Below are positions 22,577 to 32,177 of a stretch of 64,000 nucleotides of DNA, one piece after another. The stretch spans positions 170,198 to 234,197 of the forward strand of contig JAPLSO010000051.1 in the NCBI GenBank assembly GCA_026398595.1, in the 5' to 3' direction. The notes below the pieces were generated by a model. That model made no database searches, was not told where the DNA came from, and saw only the letters and a list, made by a program, of their open reading frames with translations. The position numbers and the translations under genes were made by a program. The DNA is from Spirochaetota bacterium (lineage in GTDB: Bacteria; Spirochaetota; Spirochaetia; Treponematales; Rectinemataceae). Position 1 is the stretch's first letter. Each line of letters begins with the position of its first letter.

Positions 22577-24496
22577 TTACGCGATCTCCACGTTCTCGAA
22601 CTGGCTGTTGTACAGGCCTGCGTAGAAGCTTCCGGCGGCAATGAGGTCGTCATGGGTACCCTGCTCCACAATGTCGCCGTGATTCATGACGAAGATCCAG
22701 TCGGCGTCGCGTATGGTCGAGAGGCGGTGGGCGATGATGAAGCTGGTGCGGCCCTTCATGAGATTGTTCGTCGCCTTCTGGATCAGGACTTCCGTATGGG
22801 TGTCGACCGAGCTTGTCGCCTCGTCGAGGATGAGCATGGGCGGATTCGCGAGGATGGCCCTAGCTATGGTGAGGAGCTGCTTCTGGCCCTGGGAGATATT
22901 GCTTGTCTCCTCGTTCAGCTCGGTCTGGTAGCCCTGGGGCAGAGCTCGGATGAAGTGGTCGACGTGCGCCGCCTTGGCTGCTTCCATCACTTCCTCGTCC
23001 GTGGCGCCCAGTCGGCCATAGCGGATGTTCTCCATGATGCTGCCGTTAAAGAGCCAGGTGTCCTGGAGTACCATGCCGAAATGGCGCCGCAAAGCCGCTC
23101 GGGTGAAATCGCGGACGTCCACGCCATCGACGCGTATGGCCCCTGAGTTGACGTCGTAGAAGCGCATCAGGAGTTTGACCATGGTCGTCTTGCCCGCGCC
23201 CGTCGGTCCGACGATTGCAACGCGCCTGCCGGGCTCTATCCGGGCAGAAAAATCGTTGATGATCGTTTTATCGGCGAGATAACCGAAGTGGACATGGTCG
23301 AACTCGACCAGGCCCTTGATTGTGGCAGGATCGCACTCGCAGGTGCTTTCGGGCTTTTCCTCCTTCTCGGCCAGGAACTCGAAGACCCGCTCCGCGGCTG
23401 CGGCCGTTTGCTGGAGCACGTTGGAGATGTTCGCGATTTGGCTGATCGGCTGGGTGAAGGAGCGCACGTACTGGATGAATGCCTGGATGTCTCCCAAGGT
23501 GATCGCCTTCTTTGCGGCCAGGTAGCCGCCCAGTATGGTAACCCCGACGTAACCAAGGTTGCCGACGAAATTCATGATGGGCATCATGATCCCCGAGAGA
23601 AACTGGGATTTCCAGGCCGAAGAATACAACGAGCCGTTGATGCCCTCGAATTGCCTGATGTTCTTTTCCTCGCCGTTGAAGGCCTTCACCACGGCGTGGC
23701 TTCCGAACATCTCCTCGACGAGGCCGTTGGCGTGGCCAAGGTAGTCCTGCTGCTGTTTGAAGTACTTCTGCGACTGGCTGATGATGAGCTTTATAAAGAC
23801 CAAAGACAGGGGCAGGATGAGTACGGCCAAAAGGGTCATGGTCAAGCTGATTGAGAGCATCATGACGAGGATACCGAGGAGAGTGACCACCGAAGTGATC
23901 ATCTGGGTAAGGCTCTGACTCAAGGTCTGGTTGACCGTATCGACGTCGTTGGTCATCCGGGACAGGACTTCGCCGTGGTTAGTCCCGTCGAAGTACCGCA
24001 AGGGCATCCTGTCAATTTTCGCCAGTATGTCCTTCCGGAATTGATAGCTGATCTTGATCGAGACACCCGACATTATCCAGCCCTGGATATAATTGAAGAC
24101 GGCTGAAGTGACGTAGAGGCCGAGCACGGTCAGGAGAATCCCGCCGATATAGCCAAAATCAATGCCGCTTCCCGAGCCGGCAATCTTGGACATTACGCCC
24201 TCGAAAAGCTTGGTCGTTGCATTGCCGAGAATCTTGGGACCGGCGATTGAGAAGATCGTCGATCCGATGGCGAAGATGAATACTACGATTATCGAGGTGG
24301 TGAAGGGCTTCATGTAGGCAAGCAGCTTCTTCATGGTGCCCTTGAAGTCGCGTGCCTTCTCGCCTTTCATCATGGCCATGGGACCACCCCCGGGGCGCCC
24401 GCCCATGGGGCCCATCCCTCTGCCTCCCATGTGCCCAGGCCTGATCGCCGGCCTTCCAGTCCCTGAGGATCCTGATGTTTTATCGGCGTCGCTCAT
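22577..24496 (-). CDS. ABC exporter, fused permease/ATPase (MdlB-like half)
   Basis: Walker A VGPTGAGKTTMVKLL, NISQGQKQLLTIARAILANPPMLILDEATSSVD; Met/Gly-rich N-terminus. Confidence 0.94.
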   Translation of the reverse strand: MSDADKTSGSSGTGRPAIRPGHMGGRGMGPMGGRPGGGPMAMMKGEKARDFKGTMKKLLAYMKPFTTSIIVVFIFAIGSTIFSIAGPKILGNATTKLFEGVMSKIAGSGSGIDFGYIGGILLTVLGLYVTSAVFNYIQGWIMSGVSIKISYQFRKDILAKIDRMPLRYFDGTNHGEVLSRMTNDVDTVNQTLSQSLTQMITSVVTLLGILVMMLSISLTMTLLAVLILPLSLVFIKLIISQSQKYFKQQQDYLGHANGLVEEMFGSHAVVKAFNGEEKNIRQFEGINGSLYSSAWKSQFLSGIMMPIMNFVGNLGYVGVTILGGYLAAKKAITLGDIQAFIQYVRSFTQPISQIANISNVLQQTAAAAERVFEFLAEKEEKPESTCECDPATIKGLVEFDHVHFGYLADKTIINDFSARIEPGRRVAIVGPTGAGKTTMVKLLMRFYDVNSGAIRVDGVDVRDFTRAALRRHFGMVLQDTWLFNGSIMENIRYGRLGATDEEVMEAAKAAHVDHFIRALPQGYQTELNEETSNISQGQKQLLTIARAILANPPMLILDEATSSVDTHTEVLIQKATNNLMKGRTSFIIAHRLSTIRDADWIFVMNHGDIVEQGTHDDLIAAGSFYAGLYNSQFENVEIA

Positions 24497-26733
24497 GCTA
24501 GTTCCTCCTGTTTCAGCTGGGACAGGGCAATGTCCTGGTAGACCTCGCAGGTCTCCATCAGATCGTGGTGCGTGCCTACGCCCACGAGCCTTCCCTCGTC
24601 CATTACCAGGATCTGGTCAGCTTGCTTGATGGCCGCCACACGCTGTGTGACGAGGAACACTACGCTGTTCCCTAGTTGGCTCTTCAGGGCCTGCCTCAGC
24701 TTCGTGTCTGTCTTGAAGTCCAGGGCCGAGAAGCTGTCGTCGAAGATGTTGATGGGGGCTTGCTTGACAAGAGCTCGCGCGATGGTCAGCCGCTGTCTCT
24801 GTCCGCCTGAGACGTTGATTCCGCCCTGGGCTATCTCGAGTCCTCTTCCCTCGGGCTTGGCATCCACGAACTCCTTTGCCTGGGAGATCTCGAGGGCCAG
24901 ATCCATCTCCCCGGAACTCGCTTTTTCGTTAGCGTAGAGGAGGTTCGACTCGATAGTCCCGGAAAAGAGCGAGACTTTTTGGGGCACGAAACCTATCTTC
25001 TTGCGGAGATCGGCCTGGGCAACCTTCCGGATGTCTATACCGCCCACTTCTATCGTTCCCTCGCTGACGTCGTAGAAGCGGGGAATGAGGCTGACGAGAG
25101 TGGATTTTCCCGAACCCGTCGTACCGATGATGGCCGTCGTCTGGCCTGGTTTCGCGGTGAAGTTTATTCCGTGGAGTACGTCCTCGGAGGCCCCCGGATA
25201 CCTGAAGCTGACGTTCTTGAATTCGACTTTTCCCGTGAAATCCTCACCGAGGCTCGCAGGCGCATGAGGGTCGACGATGCTTGGTTCCGTCTCCAGAACC
25301 TCGGCTATCCTGCCACCTGACACGGAGGCTCGGGGCAGAATGATGAACATTATCGACAACATGATGAAGGCGAAGAAGATCTGCATCGCATACTGCATGA
25401 AGGCCATCATGTCGCCGATGCGGATCTGGGACTGAGCAACCTCGTGGGCGCCCGTCCAGATGATGAGGAGGGAAACGAGGTTCATGATCAGCATCATAAG
25501 AGGCATCATGATGACCATGATGCGATTGATGAAGAGCATCGTGCCCGTGAGGTCCCTGTTCGACTTGTCGAAGCGCTTTTCCTCCTCGCCTTGCATCGAG
25601 AAGGCGCGGATGACCATCATACCCGAGAGGTTCTCCCTGACGACGAGGTTGAGCTTGTCGATGAGCTTCTGAATGCTCTTGAACCGGGGCAGGGCAAATA
25701 TAAAGACGGTAAGGATAACGGCGAGGATGATGGCGACCGCGAGGGCAATGATCCACCACATCGATGAAGCCTTGCCTGTCGCCCTGATGACGCCTCCTAT
25801 ACCGATGATGGGGGCGTAAAAGAACATGCGCAGGCCCATCACGGTCACCATCTGCATCTGCGTAATATCGTTCGTCGATCGCGTGATGAGTGAGGCTGTG
25901 GAGAATTTGTCGAATTCGGCGAAGGAGAAGCTTTCCACCTTCCTGAAGAAATTGGCGCGCAGGTCGCGAGCGAAGCCGGCGGCCGTTCGAGCGCCTAAAA
26001 AACCCACGGTGACCGTGGCCAGGGCCGAGAGGAGGGTCAGGAGGAGCATGAGTCCGCCCATCCTGAGGATGTAGCCTGTCTGGACTCTGGTGACATCGAG
26101 TCCGAGCCGCTCGTACTCGCGCTTAACCGCCTGTATGCCCATCTGTCCCGTGAGGGAGGGATCGATGCCTGTCACCCTGGTCTTGATCCCGGTCAGGATG
26201 GTTGAGCGCTGGGCCTCGGGCAACATCGGTAGCACCGAAAAGAGATCCATACCAGCAGGGATTCTGGACAGGTCCATGCCCAGGCCCTGGGCCATCGTCC
26301 CGGCCTTGACAGGATCGGAAGAGGCCGTCTCGATGAAGGCGACCGTCGTAAGGGCGGGCCCGAGGAGGCCGTCGAGAGTCTTCCGCGTCCCGTCATCAAT
26401 CTTCTTCAGGATATAGATGGTCTCGCCTTGTGCCTTGGAGTAGTCTTTGAGGAGATTCTGGTAGGCCTCGGTACTCGGCTCGACAGCCTCGTAGGCGGAA
26501 AGAACGATCTCCTTCTCTTCCGGAGAGAGGAAGAGCGTGAGCTTATCAAAGCTTTTTCCACCAATCGCCTGGGGAACCGAATCCGCAATACCGCTCTGCT
26601 GTATGCCCGTATTGACGATTTTTGACATATAGTCGGGCAGGGCCAGGTCGGCGTTGGCCTGGAGAAAGAGAAGCGCTACGACCAGGACGATGTATCCCAG
26701 GTAGGGTTTTAGATAGCGAAATAAACGAATCAT
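24493..26733 (-). CDS. ABC exporter, fused permease/ATPase (MdlA-like half)
   Basis: IGTTGSGKSTLVSLIPRFYDV, NVSGGQRQRLTIARALVKQAPINIFDDSFSALD; 4-nt overlap with the downstream half. Confidence 0.94.
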   Translation of the reverse strand: MIRLFRYLKPYLGYIVLVVALLFLQANADLALPDYMSKIVNTGIQQSGIADSVPQAIGGKSFDKLTLFLSPEEKEIVLSAYEAVEPSTEAYQNLLKDYSKAQGETIYILKKIDDGTRKTLDGLLGPALTTVAFIETASSDPVKAGTMAQGLGMDLSRIPAGMDLFSVLPMLPEAQRSTILTGIKTRVTGIDPSLTGQMGIQAVKREYERLGLDVTRVQTGYILRMGGLMLLLTLLSALATVTVGFLGARTAAGFARDLRANFFRKVESFSFAEFDKFSTASLITRSTNDITQMQMVTVMGLRMFFYAPIIGIGGVIRATGKASSMWWIIALAVAIILAVILTVFIFALPRFKSIQKLIDKLNLVVRENLSGMMVIRAFSMQGEEEKRFDKSNRDLTGTMLFINRIMVIMMPLMMLIMNLVSLLIIWTGAHEVAQSQIRIGDMMAFMQYAMQIFFAFIMLSIMFIILPRASVSGGRIAEVLETEPSIVDPHAPASLGEDFTGKVEFKNVSFRYPGASEDVLHGINFTAKPGQTTAIIGTTGSGKSTLVSLIPRFYDVSEGTIEVGGIDIRKVAQADLRKKIGFVPQKVSLFSGTIESNLLYANEKASSGEMDLALEISQAKEFVDAKPEGRGLEIAQGGINVSGGQRQRLTIARALVKQAPINIFDDSFSALDFKTDTKLRQALKSQLGNSVVFLVTQRVAAIKQADQILVMDEGRLVGVGTHHDLMETCEVYQDIALSQLKQEELA

Positions 26734-27218
26734 GCTCTGTCCATTCCTTTACCGCCGCACTCGGAGCCTTGGATCTCCGAAGCGATGGATTTTGTCTTGC
26801 TTAGAAGCCAGGATATCGTCCTCGACGCGTCCGCCATCTCATCAGGGGAAAGCTCGCGCGCCAGTTCGTCGATCCAGAGCTGACGGGCCTCGGTGATTTG
26901 CTGGAGGATTTCCTGGCCCTTGTCGGTCAGGCTCAGGCATTTGCTTCGCCTGTCCTCGGGGTTCTCGCTCCGGCTTACGATGCCCTGCTGGACGAGTTTG
27001 TCCAGCATCTGGCTCGCTGCCGCGCTCGAGATGTGCAACTCTTCCCCCAAGTCCGTGACCCCGTTTTCCTTGTGGCGCTTGATGTTGAAGAGGGCGCTGG
27101 CCTGCGACATGGACAGGCCGCTGTCCTTGATATACCGAAAGAAGCCACGCATCGATTGGCGGGTCGTTTCCCTAACCCATTCGCGCATGACTAGCTGAAA
27201 TTCCGTTTCGGTTGACAT
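26730..27218 (-). CDS. MarR family transcriptional regulator of the exporter operon
   Basis: LGEELHISSAAASQMLDKLVQQGIVSRSENPEDRRSKCLSLTDKGQEIL; ATGA overlap with the exporter. Confidence 0.92.
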   Translation of the reverse strand: MSTETEFQLVMREWVRETTRQSMRGFFRYIKDSGLSMSQASALFNIKRHKENGVTDLGEELHISSAAASQMLDKLVQQGIVSRSENPEDRRSKCLSLTDKGQEILQQITEARQLWIDELARELSPDEMADASRTISWLLSKTKSIASEIQGSECGGKGMDRA

Positions 27219-27220
27219 AT

Positions 27221-27279
27221 ATAAGATCCTTAAATAGATAAGATAGCTTAATAATAAAGATTGCTTGATATCTTGTCAA
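27221..27279 (-). promoter_or_regulatory. marR-exporter promoter with tandem operator-like repeats
   Basis: -35 TTGACA / 17 nt / -10 TATTAT (27279-27251); repeats ATAAGATCCTTAA (27221-27233) and ATAAGATAGCTTAA (27238-27251). Confidence 0.7.
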
Positions 27280-27421
27280 TGTTTTTCCTGGAGTTTCAAG
27301 GTTCCGCGATCGACCGGAATGAAGGTTTTTCTCTTTCAGACAGGAATATCTCTCCTGGGTGCATTACCATGTACTCAGAAGATTCTCGAAAGAGGGTTGT
27401 GCCCCCTTATGGGAGGAAGTT

Positions 27422-28492
27422 ATGAGAAAAAGCATGGTCGCAGTCCTGGCTATCTTCGCCCTGTGCGTCCTGTCGCCAGGTGCCGCGTATGCCCAGGATC
27501 TCGTTTCGCTCAAGGCTGTACCAGGCTTGCTGCCGGGCTCGATTCTCGTTCTTTCCATGACGGGCAGCGCTGCCGGAGGCTCAATCTGGGGTTCGGGCAT
27601 CTATACGAGCGATTCCAGCCTGGCGGCTGCGGCTGTCCACGCCGGCGCCCTGGCCAACGGTGAAAAGGGACAGATCATCGTGGAAGTTCTGCCAAGTGAA
27701 TCCTCGTATAAGGGGAGTGTTTCAAACGGAGTTACAAGCGCGTCCTGGGGTTCATATGGTATGAGCTTCCGCTTTCTGCGTTTCTTGCCATCTTCGCAGG
27801 GCTTTTTCAGTTCCGAAGGCTCGAAAGCGAATATCCCTTCCGTTCCCGCGACGTCCGCCGTCGTCCGCGTCTATGGTTTCGAGGATCCGACAGTTCTGAC
27901 GAAGATCCGAACTGTACCTGGGGCGGTTATCTACTTCAGGGTCACTGGTTCGACAAGCGGAAGAGTTTGGGGCAATGACGTCTACACTATTGATTCCTCG
28001 TTAGCCACGGCGGCAGTGCACGCGGGTCTGCTGTCCCCCGGGCAGACGGGAATCGTAAAGCTGACCGTGCTGCCGGGAAGGTCGTCCTATGAAGGAAGCT
28101 CGCGCAACGGCGTGACAACGGCAAGTTACGGCCCCTACAGCGGCAGTTGCAGCCTTGAATCCTTTGCCGGCGCCAGTGAATTCAAGGCCATGATGCCCGA
28201 CCCTGGAAACCCTGCCTCCATCCCGGGCTCCGCTCCTGGCAAAAGCTATACTATCTGGCTCGTTGGCTCGGCCTCAGGCGGAACTATATGGGGCAGCGGC
28301 ATCTACACTGCCGATTCGTCCCTTGCCAGAGCCGTGGTACACGCCGGCCTCATCCCCGACGGGGGCTCGGGGGCCGTCCTCGTGCGGATACTGCCAGGAC
28401 AGTCCTCATACGCGGGGACCTTGAGCAATGGGGTGAGTTCAACGGCCTATGGGGCCTACGGCCTCAGCTACTCGCTGGAACCTGCGCGCTGA
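27422..28492 (+). CDS. secreted protein with three tandem LCCL-like domains
   Basis: Signal peptide MRKSMVAVLAIFALCVLSPGAAYAQ; three repeats of (I/V)WG(S/N)..YT.DSSLA.A.VHAG...G..(G)...V.(V/I)LP..SSY.GS..NGV.(S/T)..(W/Y)G.Y..S. Confidence 0.82.
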   Translation: MRKSMVAVLAIFALCVLSPGAAYAQDLVSLKAVPGLLPGSILVLSMTGSAAGGSIWGSGIYTSDSSLAAAAVHAGALANGEKGQIIVEVLPSESSYKGSVSNGVTSASWGSYGMSFRFLRFLPSSQGFFSSEGSKANIPSVPATSAVVRVYGFEDPTVLTKIRTVPGAVIYFRVTGSTSGRVWGNDVYTIDSSLATAAVHAGLLSPGQTGIVKLTVLPGRSSYEGSSRNGVTTASYGPYSGSCSLESFAGASEFKAMMPDPGNPASIPGSAPGKSYTIWLVGSASGGTIWGSGIYTADSSLARAVVHAGLIPDGGSGAVLVRILPGQSSYAGTLSNGVSSTAYGAYGLSYSLEPAR

Positions 28493-28524
28493 AACGCCGG
28501 CTGAAGGATGCCAGGATCTGAGGT

Positions 28525-29552
28525 TCAGCGGGTGGAATAGCGGATCGAGAGACCGGCGCCCAGGCTCCCTTTTGGCGTGTCGCCCAGCCAGAGCTCCGTC
28601 CTGCCCCAGATCCCCAGATTCCGGGTCAGGCTCGCCTCAACGCCGAGTCCGAGCAGCAGGTTGCTGATCACGAGGTCGTGGAGAATGAACCAGTCGGCAG
28701 CGCCATCCGATGTGGAGTAGCCGCTGTCGATCGTGTTAGCCCCCTTCTGGAGCCAGGCGAGGCTCAAACTGGCCTTTAGCGCCCTGTCTACCCAATCGAG
28801 CTTGAGCAACTCCAGCCGCGTATCCGGTCCCCAGGGAAAGCCGAGGCAGAACGCGTTGGCCGTGAAGAGGTAGAAGGAAGAGGCGCTCACGAGCCTGTGG
28901 TCGGGGATGGTCCATTTGCCGGAATCGATTTCCCTGTTGTAGAGGTACGCCGTGGTCCGATAGTGCTCGAAGCTCAGGCTGAGACCGCCTTCCCTGCAAA
29001 ATCCTCTGTCCTTGAGTTTGTAGTCCTTCTCGCGCATCTCTCCGAAACCGTAGGCGGCGCCTTCCTTCAGGTTCCATTCGAAGCCGGCAAGGAACCCCAG
29101 GGCCGTAGGCCGGACAGTCGCGTTTTCCCAGAGCATGACGAGGTCGTCCATGACGAACTTGCCGTAGGCTCGGGCCGGGCCCAGCTTGGCCTCAGCCGAC
29201 GCCTCGAGCATGACGTTGGAGTAGGCGTCCTGATACATGTTGTGGAAGACGGCGAAAGGGGAGATATCGATGAGGCCGGGAACGATGTCGTGGACGAGGT
29301 TGAGCTCACCCACGGCTATACGCAAGGATTCGCCCTCCCAGCCTATCCGGGGAACTCGTAGTATCGGCTGTAATCGATCCTTTCGATCGCAAAAACTGTG
29401 GACCGGGGCGCTTCGCTCGTCCATGCAAAGGCGGGCGCCGATTGGACGAAGAACTGGGCCCCGGCCGATGCGGGGCTAAGGTCCGCGGCGAGGAATACAC
29501 AGGCGACGAACAACCGTACCGGGACAAGGACTCGCTCTATGAGCCTCTTCAT
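28525..29552 (-). pseudogene. outer-membrane/beta-barrel-like protein, frameshifted near 29345
   Basis: Signal-peptide ORF MKRLIERVLVPVRLFVACVFLAADLSPASAGAQFF...RIDYSRYYEFPG* (29552-29343) continues in another frame as (I)GWEGESLRIAVGELNLVHDIVPGL...LGAGLSIRYSTR (to 28525). Confidence 0.72.
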
Positions 29553-29560
29553 CCTGGTGT

Positions 29561-31678
29561 CTATCTTCCCAGGAGAGGATTGATCCAGCCCAGGAAGTAG
29601 GCCGCCACCGCCGCGCCGATCACGATGACGATAGCGAGGTAGAGCCCCCAGGGTTTCTTCTTCTCGGCGAAGGGGTCGACGACCAGCCGGATCGATCCTG
29701 CGGGCAGAGTCGACAGGTGGCTTAGGGTCGCGCCGAAGGGAACGTTGATCTTCAGCCTTCCATTGACCGCCCAGCCCTCGGCGTTGAGCAGGGGGCCGAT
29801 GTTGCGCTTCCTCAGCTTCATGTAGGCGAGAATCATCGAGGGACCAGATATAAGGAAGAGTACCCCCACGATCCCGATAGGCATCCACGCGCCCAAGCCG
29901 AAAAACAGACCCAGGATGCCAGTCACCATGGCGCCGATCGATCCCAGGGCGACGCCGATCGCGGCGACCGTTCCAACATCAATTTTCTTTGGGATGCCCG
30001 CGACCTCGGGTTTCCCCTGCGCCTTGTCGGCGTTGGCCGTTGTGGCCGCGGCTGTCTTCAACTTGTCCATGTTGGCGGCTTCGGCCGTGGCCGCCCGCTT
30101 CATCGCGAAGTCCTCGAGACTCTTGGCGAACCACTTGTAGGGACTGAAGAAGGCTTCCCTGATGCTTATGGGCTGGACGACGATCTTCGTGATCACGGCG
30201 TCCCAATCACCCCCCTCGGTGTCATAGAAGACGCCGTTCCTGCCAATGAAGATGTTATTGGCATCGCCCGCGGTCAAGGCAGCTACAATCGATTTCTGCT
30301 GGCCGGAGTGGCTCGTCAAATTGCAGTAGATCAGGTACATGGCCGAGAGCCCCGCCATGGACGCGTGGTTGGCCACATTCTTCACTTCAAGGCAGAGCTT
30401 GAGTTCCCTACCGTCGAGGAATAGCCGGCCGGCCCTAAAGAGCCCCTTGCCCTTGCTGTAGAAGTCGTCGAGGTTAACAAAGTTTTGTAGGACTGAGAGA
30501 AAGTCCCGTTTCATGACGATGAGCTTTCTCAAAGCCCTGAGTCCATCGGCTTTTAGGGCCATGGCCGCGTCCTTCTCGATGAGACCGCCGATCACCGCAA
30601 GCTCAGGTCCTGAGAGGATGGTCTCGAGGTTGTCTTTGTCGAAGCTGGCGAGGTTTGGGAAAGATTCGGCCTTGACCCATGCGCCATAATTCTCAAAGGA
30701 CTTTTTCACGGTCTCCCAGGCTGACTGGCCAATATTGGGGCCCAGGCTAAAGGGTTTGGAAACGAGAGCCATGAACGCGGAAAAGGCATTAGCATCGCGA
30801 GGGTTGATCGCCCCGCCCGACTCCAGGAGAGCCGAAACCCTGGGCATGGCTATCGGAAGTTTCTCGAGTTCAGCTCCCCCGTCCGCGTCAAGCCCGGCGG
30901 CTACAATGGCCGACAGTACTTTCCCAAGTTCGACGACGACTTCATCCGAACCAGACATCGCGAGTACCATACAGCGCTGGAAATAATCGTCCAGCCGGAG
31001 AGCAAGTCCCGAGAAGAGGGCATAGCCCCTGCCCCGTTCTTCCTTTGGAATAGGAAATTCCTGGCTTGAAGGTTCGACGGAGAGCCAGGCGAGCCTGGCC
31101 TTCGCCGCATCGATGAAATTAGCGAGCGATACGGCAGCCAAACCTTGCTTGCCCGCTGAATCGCCGGCCGAGAAGCCCGCAGCTATGATTCCCCTCGCAA
31201 GACCGGCGACTTCGCTGTCCTCGATGCAAGCCGGATCGACTACACCGTCCCCGTTGAAGGGCAGGGAGGAAAATATCTCGATCTCTTTATCCACTTCGGC
31301 AAGGCCGATCCGGTTGGAGGAGTTCGCCTGGGGATTGGCCTCGAGCAGATGGGCAACAGCCTCTTTGGCCGATGTATCCACAATCTGGTCGACCGGGAGG
31401 GAATCCCCTGAATCGAAAAGCTGGTCGAGACTGGCCAAGCCGGCCTGAAGTTCCTCGACGCTGCGAAGAATATCGGGAACCCTGACCTTGCCATCCTCGT
31501 CCATATCCATGATCTTGAGACACTCGCCAAACGCCGGCTGGCTGGTCGGCAAGGCTAGCACAGCCCAGAGTTTGTGGTCGAGATTCTTCAGATTCCCGAC
31601 ATCGTTCCCATCTCTGAGCACAACTTGATCAACGCCGCCTATCCTGGAAAAGGTCCATCTCGCCGCAGCAGCCTTCAT
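29561..31678 (-). CDS. large conserved hypothetical membrane-anchored protein with EF-hand-like motif
   Basis: 705 aa; N-terminal KIMDMDEDGKVRVPDILRSVEEL; C-terminal hydrophobic segments GVALGSIGAMVTGILGLFFGLGAWMPIGIVGVLFLI and LYLAIVIVIGAAVAAYFLG. Confidence 0.8.
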   Translation of the reverse strand: MKAAAARWTFSRIGGVDQVVLRDGNDVGNLKNLDHKLWAVLALPTSQPAFGECLKIMDMDEDGKVRVPDILRSVEELQAGLASLDQLFDSGDSLPVDQIVDTSAKEAVAHLLEANPQANSSNRIGLAEVDKEIEIFSSLPFNGDGVVDPACIEDSEVAGLARGIIAAGFSAGDSAGKQGLAAVSLANFIDAAKARLAWLSVEPSSQEFPIPKEERGRGYALFSGLALRLDDYFQRCMVLAMSGSDEVVVELGKVLSAIVAAGLDADGGAELEKLPIAMPRVSALLESGGAINPRDANAFSAFMALVSKPFSLGPNIGQSAWETVKKSFENYGAWVKAESFPNLASFDKDNLETILSGPELAVIGGLIEKDAAMALKADGLRALRKLIVMKRDFLSVLQNFVNLDDFYSKGKGLFRAGRLFLDGRELKLCLEVKNVANHASMAGLSAMYLIYCNLTSHSGQQKSIVAALTAGDANNIFIGRNGVFYDTEGGDWDAVITKIVVQPISIREAFFSPYKWFAKSLEDFAMKRAATAEAANMDKLKTAAATTANADKAQGKPEVAGIPKKIDVGTVAAIGVALGSIGAMVTGILGLFFGLGAWMPIGIVGVLFLISGPSMILAYMKLRKRNIGPLLNAEGWAVNGRLKINVPFGATLSHLSTLPAGSIRLVVDPFAEKKKPWGLYLAIVIVIGAAVAAYFLGWINPLLGR

Positions 31679-31853
31679 ATGATCATACCCCTTTCATCTT
31701 CTGCTTGGACGCTATGACTTTAGTATCCCTTTTTTTTCTGCCTTGCACAATACTTGATCGTTACCAAGGCATTTGACCGGGACGGGAACTGTGGCATATA
31801 TTCTATTTGTCAGAGAAAAACCAATACTGCTTCCGAAAGAGCAAGGAGCCCTC

Positions 31854-32177
31854 ATGAGCGCAGAAGTAACCATCACCTCCGAGAACTTCAAGAGCGAAGT
31901 TCTGGAATCCAGCCTCCCCGTCCTCGTAGATTTTTGGGCTGAGTGGTGTATGCCCTGCCGCATGATCTCCCCCTCGGTTGAACAATTAGCCGAAACTTAC
32001 AAAGGCAAGTTGAAAGTCGGCAAGGTTAATGTAGACGAGCAGAGCGAGATAGCCGCCCAGTTTGGCATTATTTCTATCCCCACCCTCTTCATCTTCAAAG
32101 GTGGACAGGTTGCCAGACAGAAAGTAGGCGCCTTACCCAAGCACGAGATAGAGAATCTTTTCAAGGATCTTCTGTAG
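31854..32177 (+). CDS. trxA: thioredoxin
   Basis: VLVDFWAEWCMPCRMISPSVEQLAE, WCMPC active site, SIPTLFIFKGG. Confidence 0.95.
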   Translation: MSAEVTITSENFKSEVLESSLPVLVDFWAEWCMPCRMISPSVEQLAETYKGKLKVGKVNVDEQSEIAAQFGIISIPTLFIFKGGQVARQKVGALPKHEIENLFKDLL

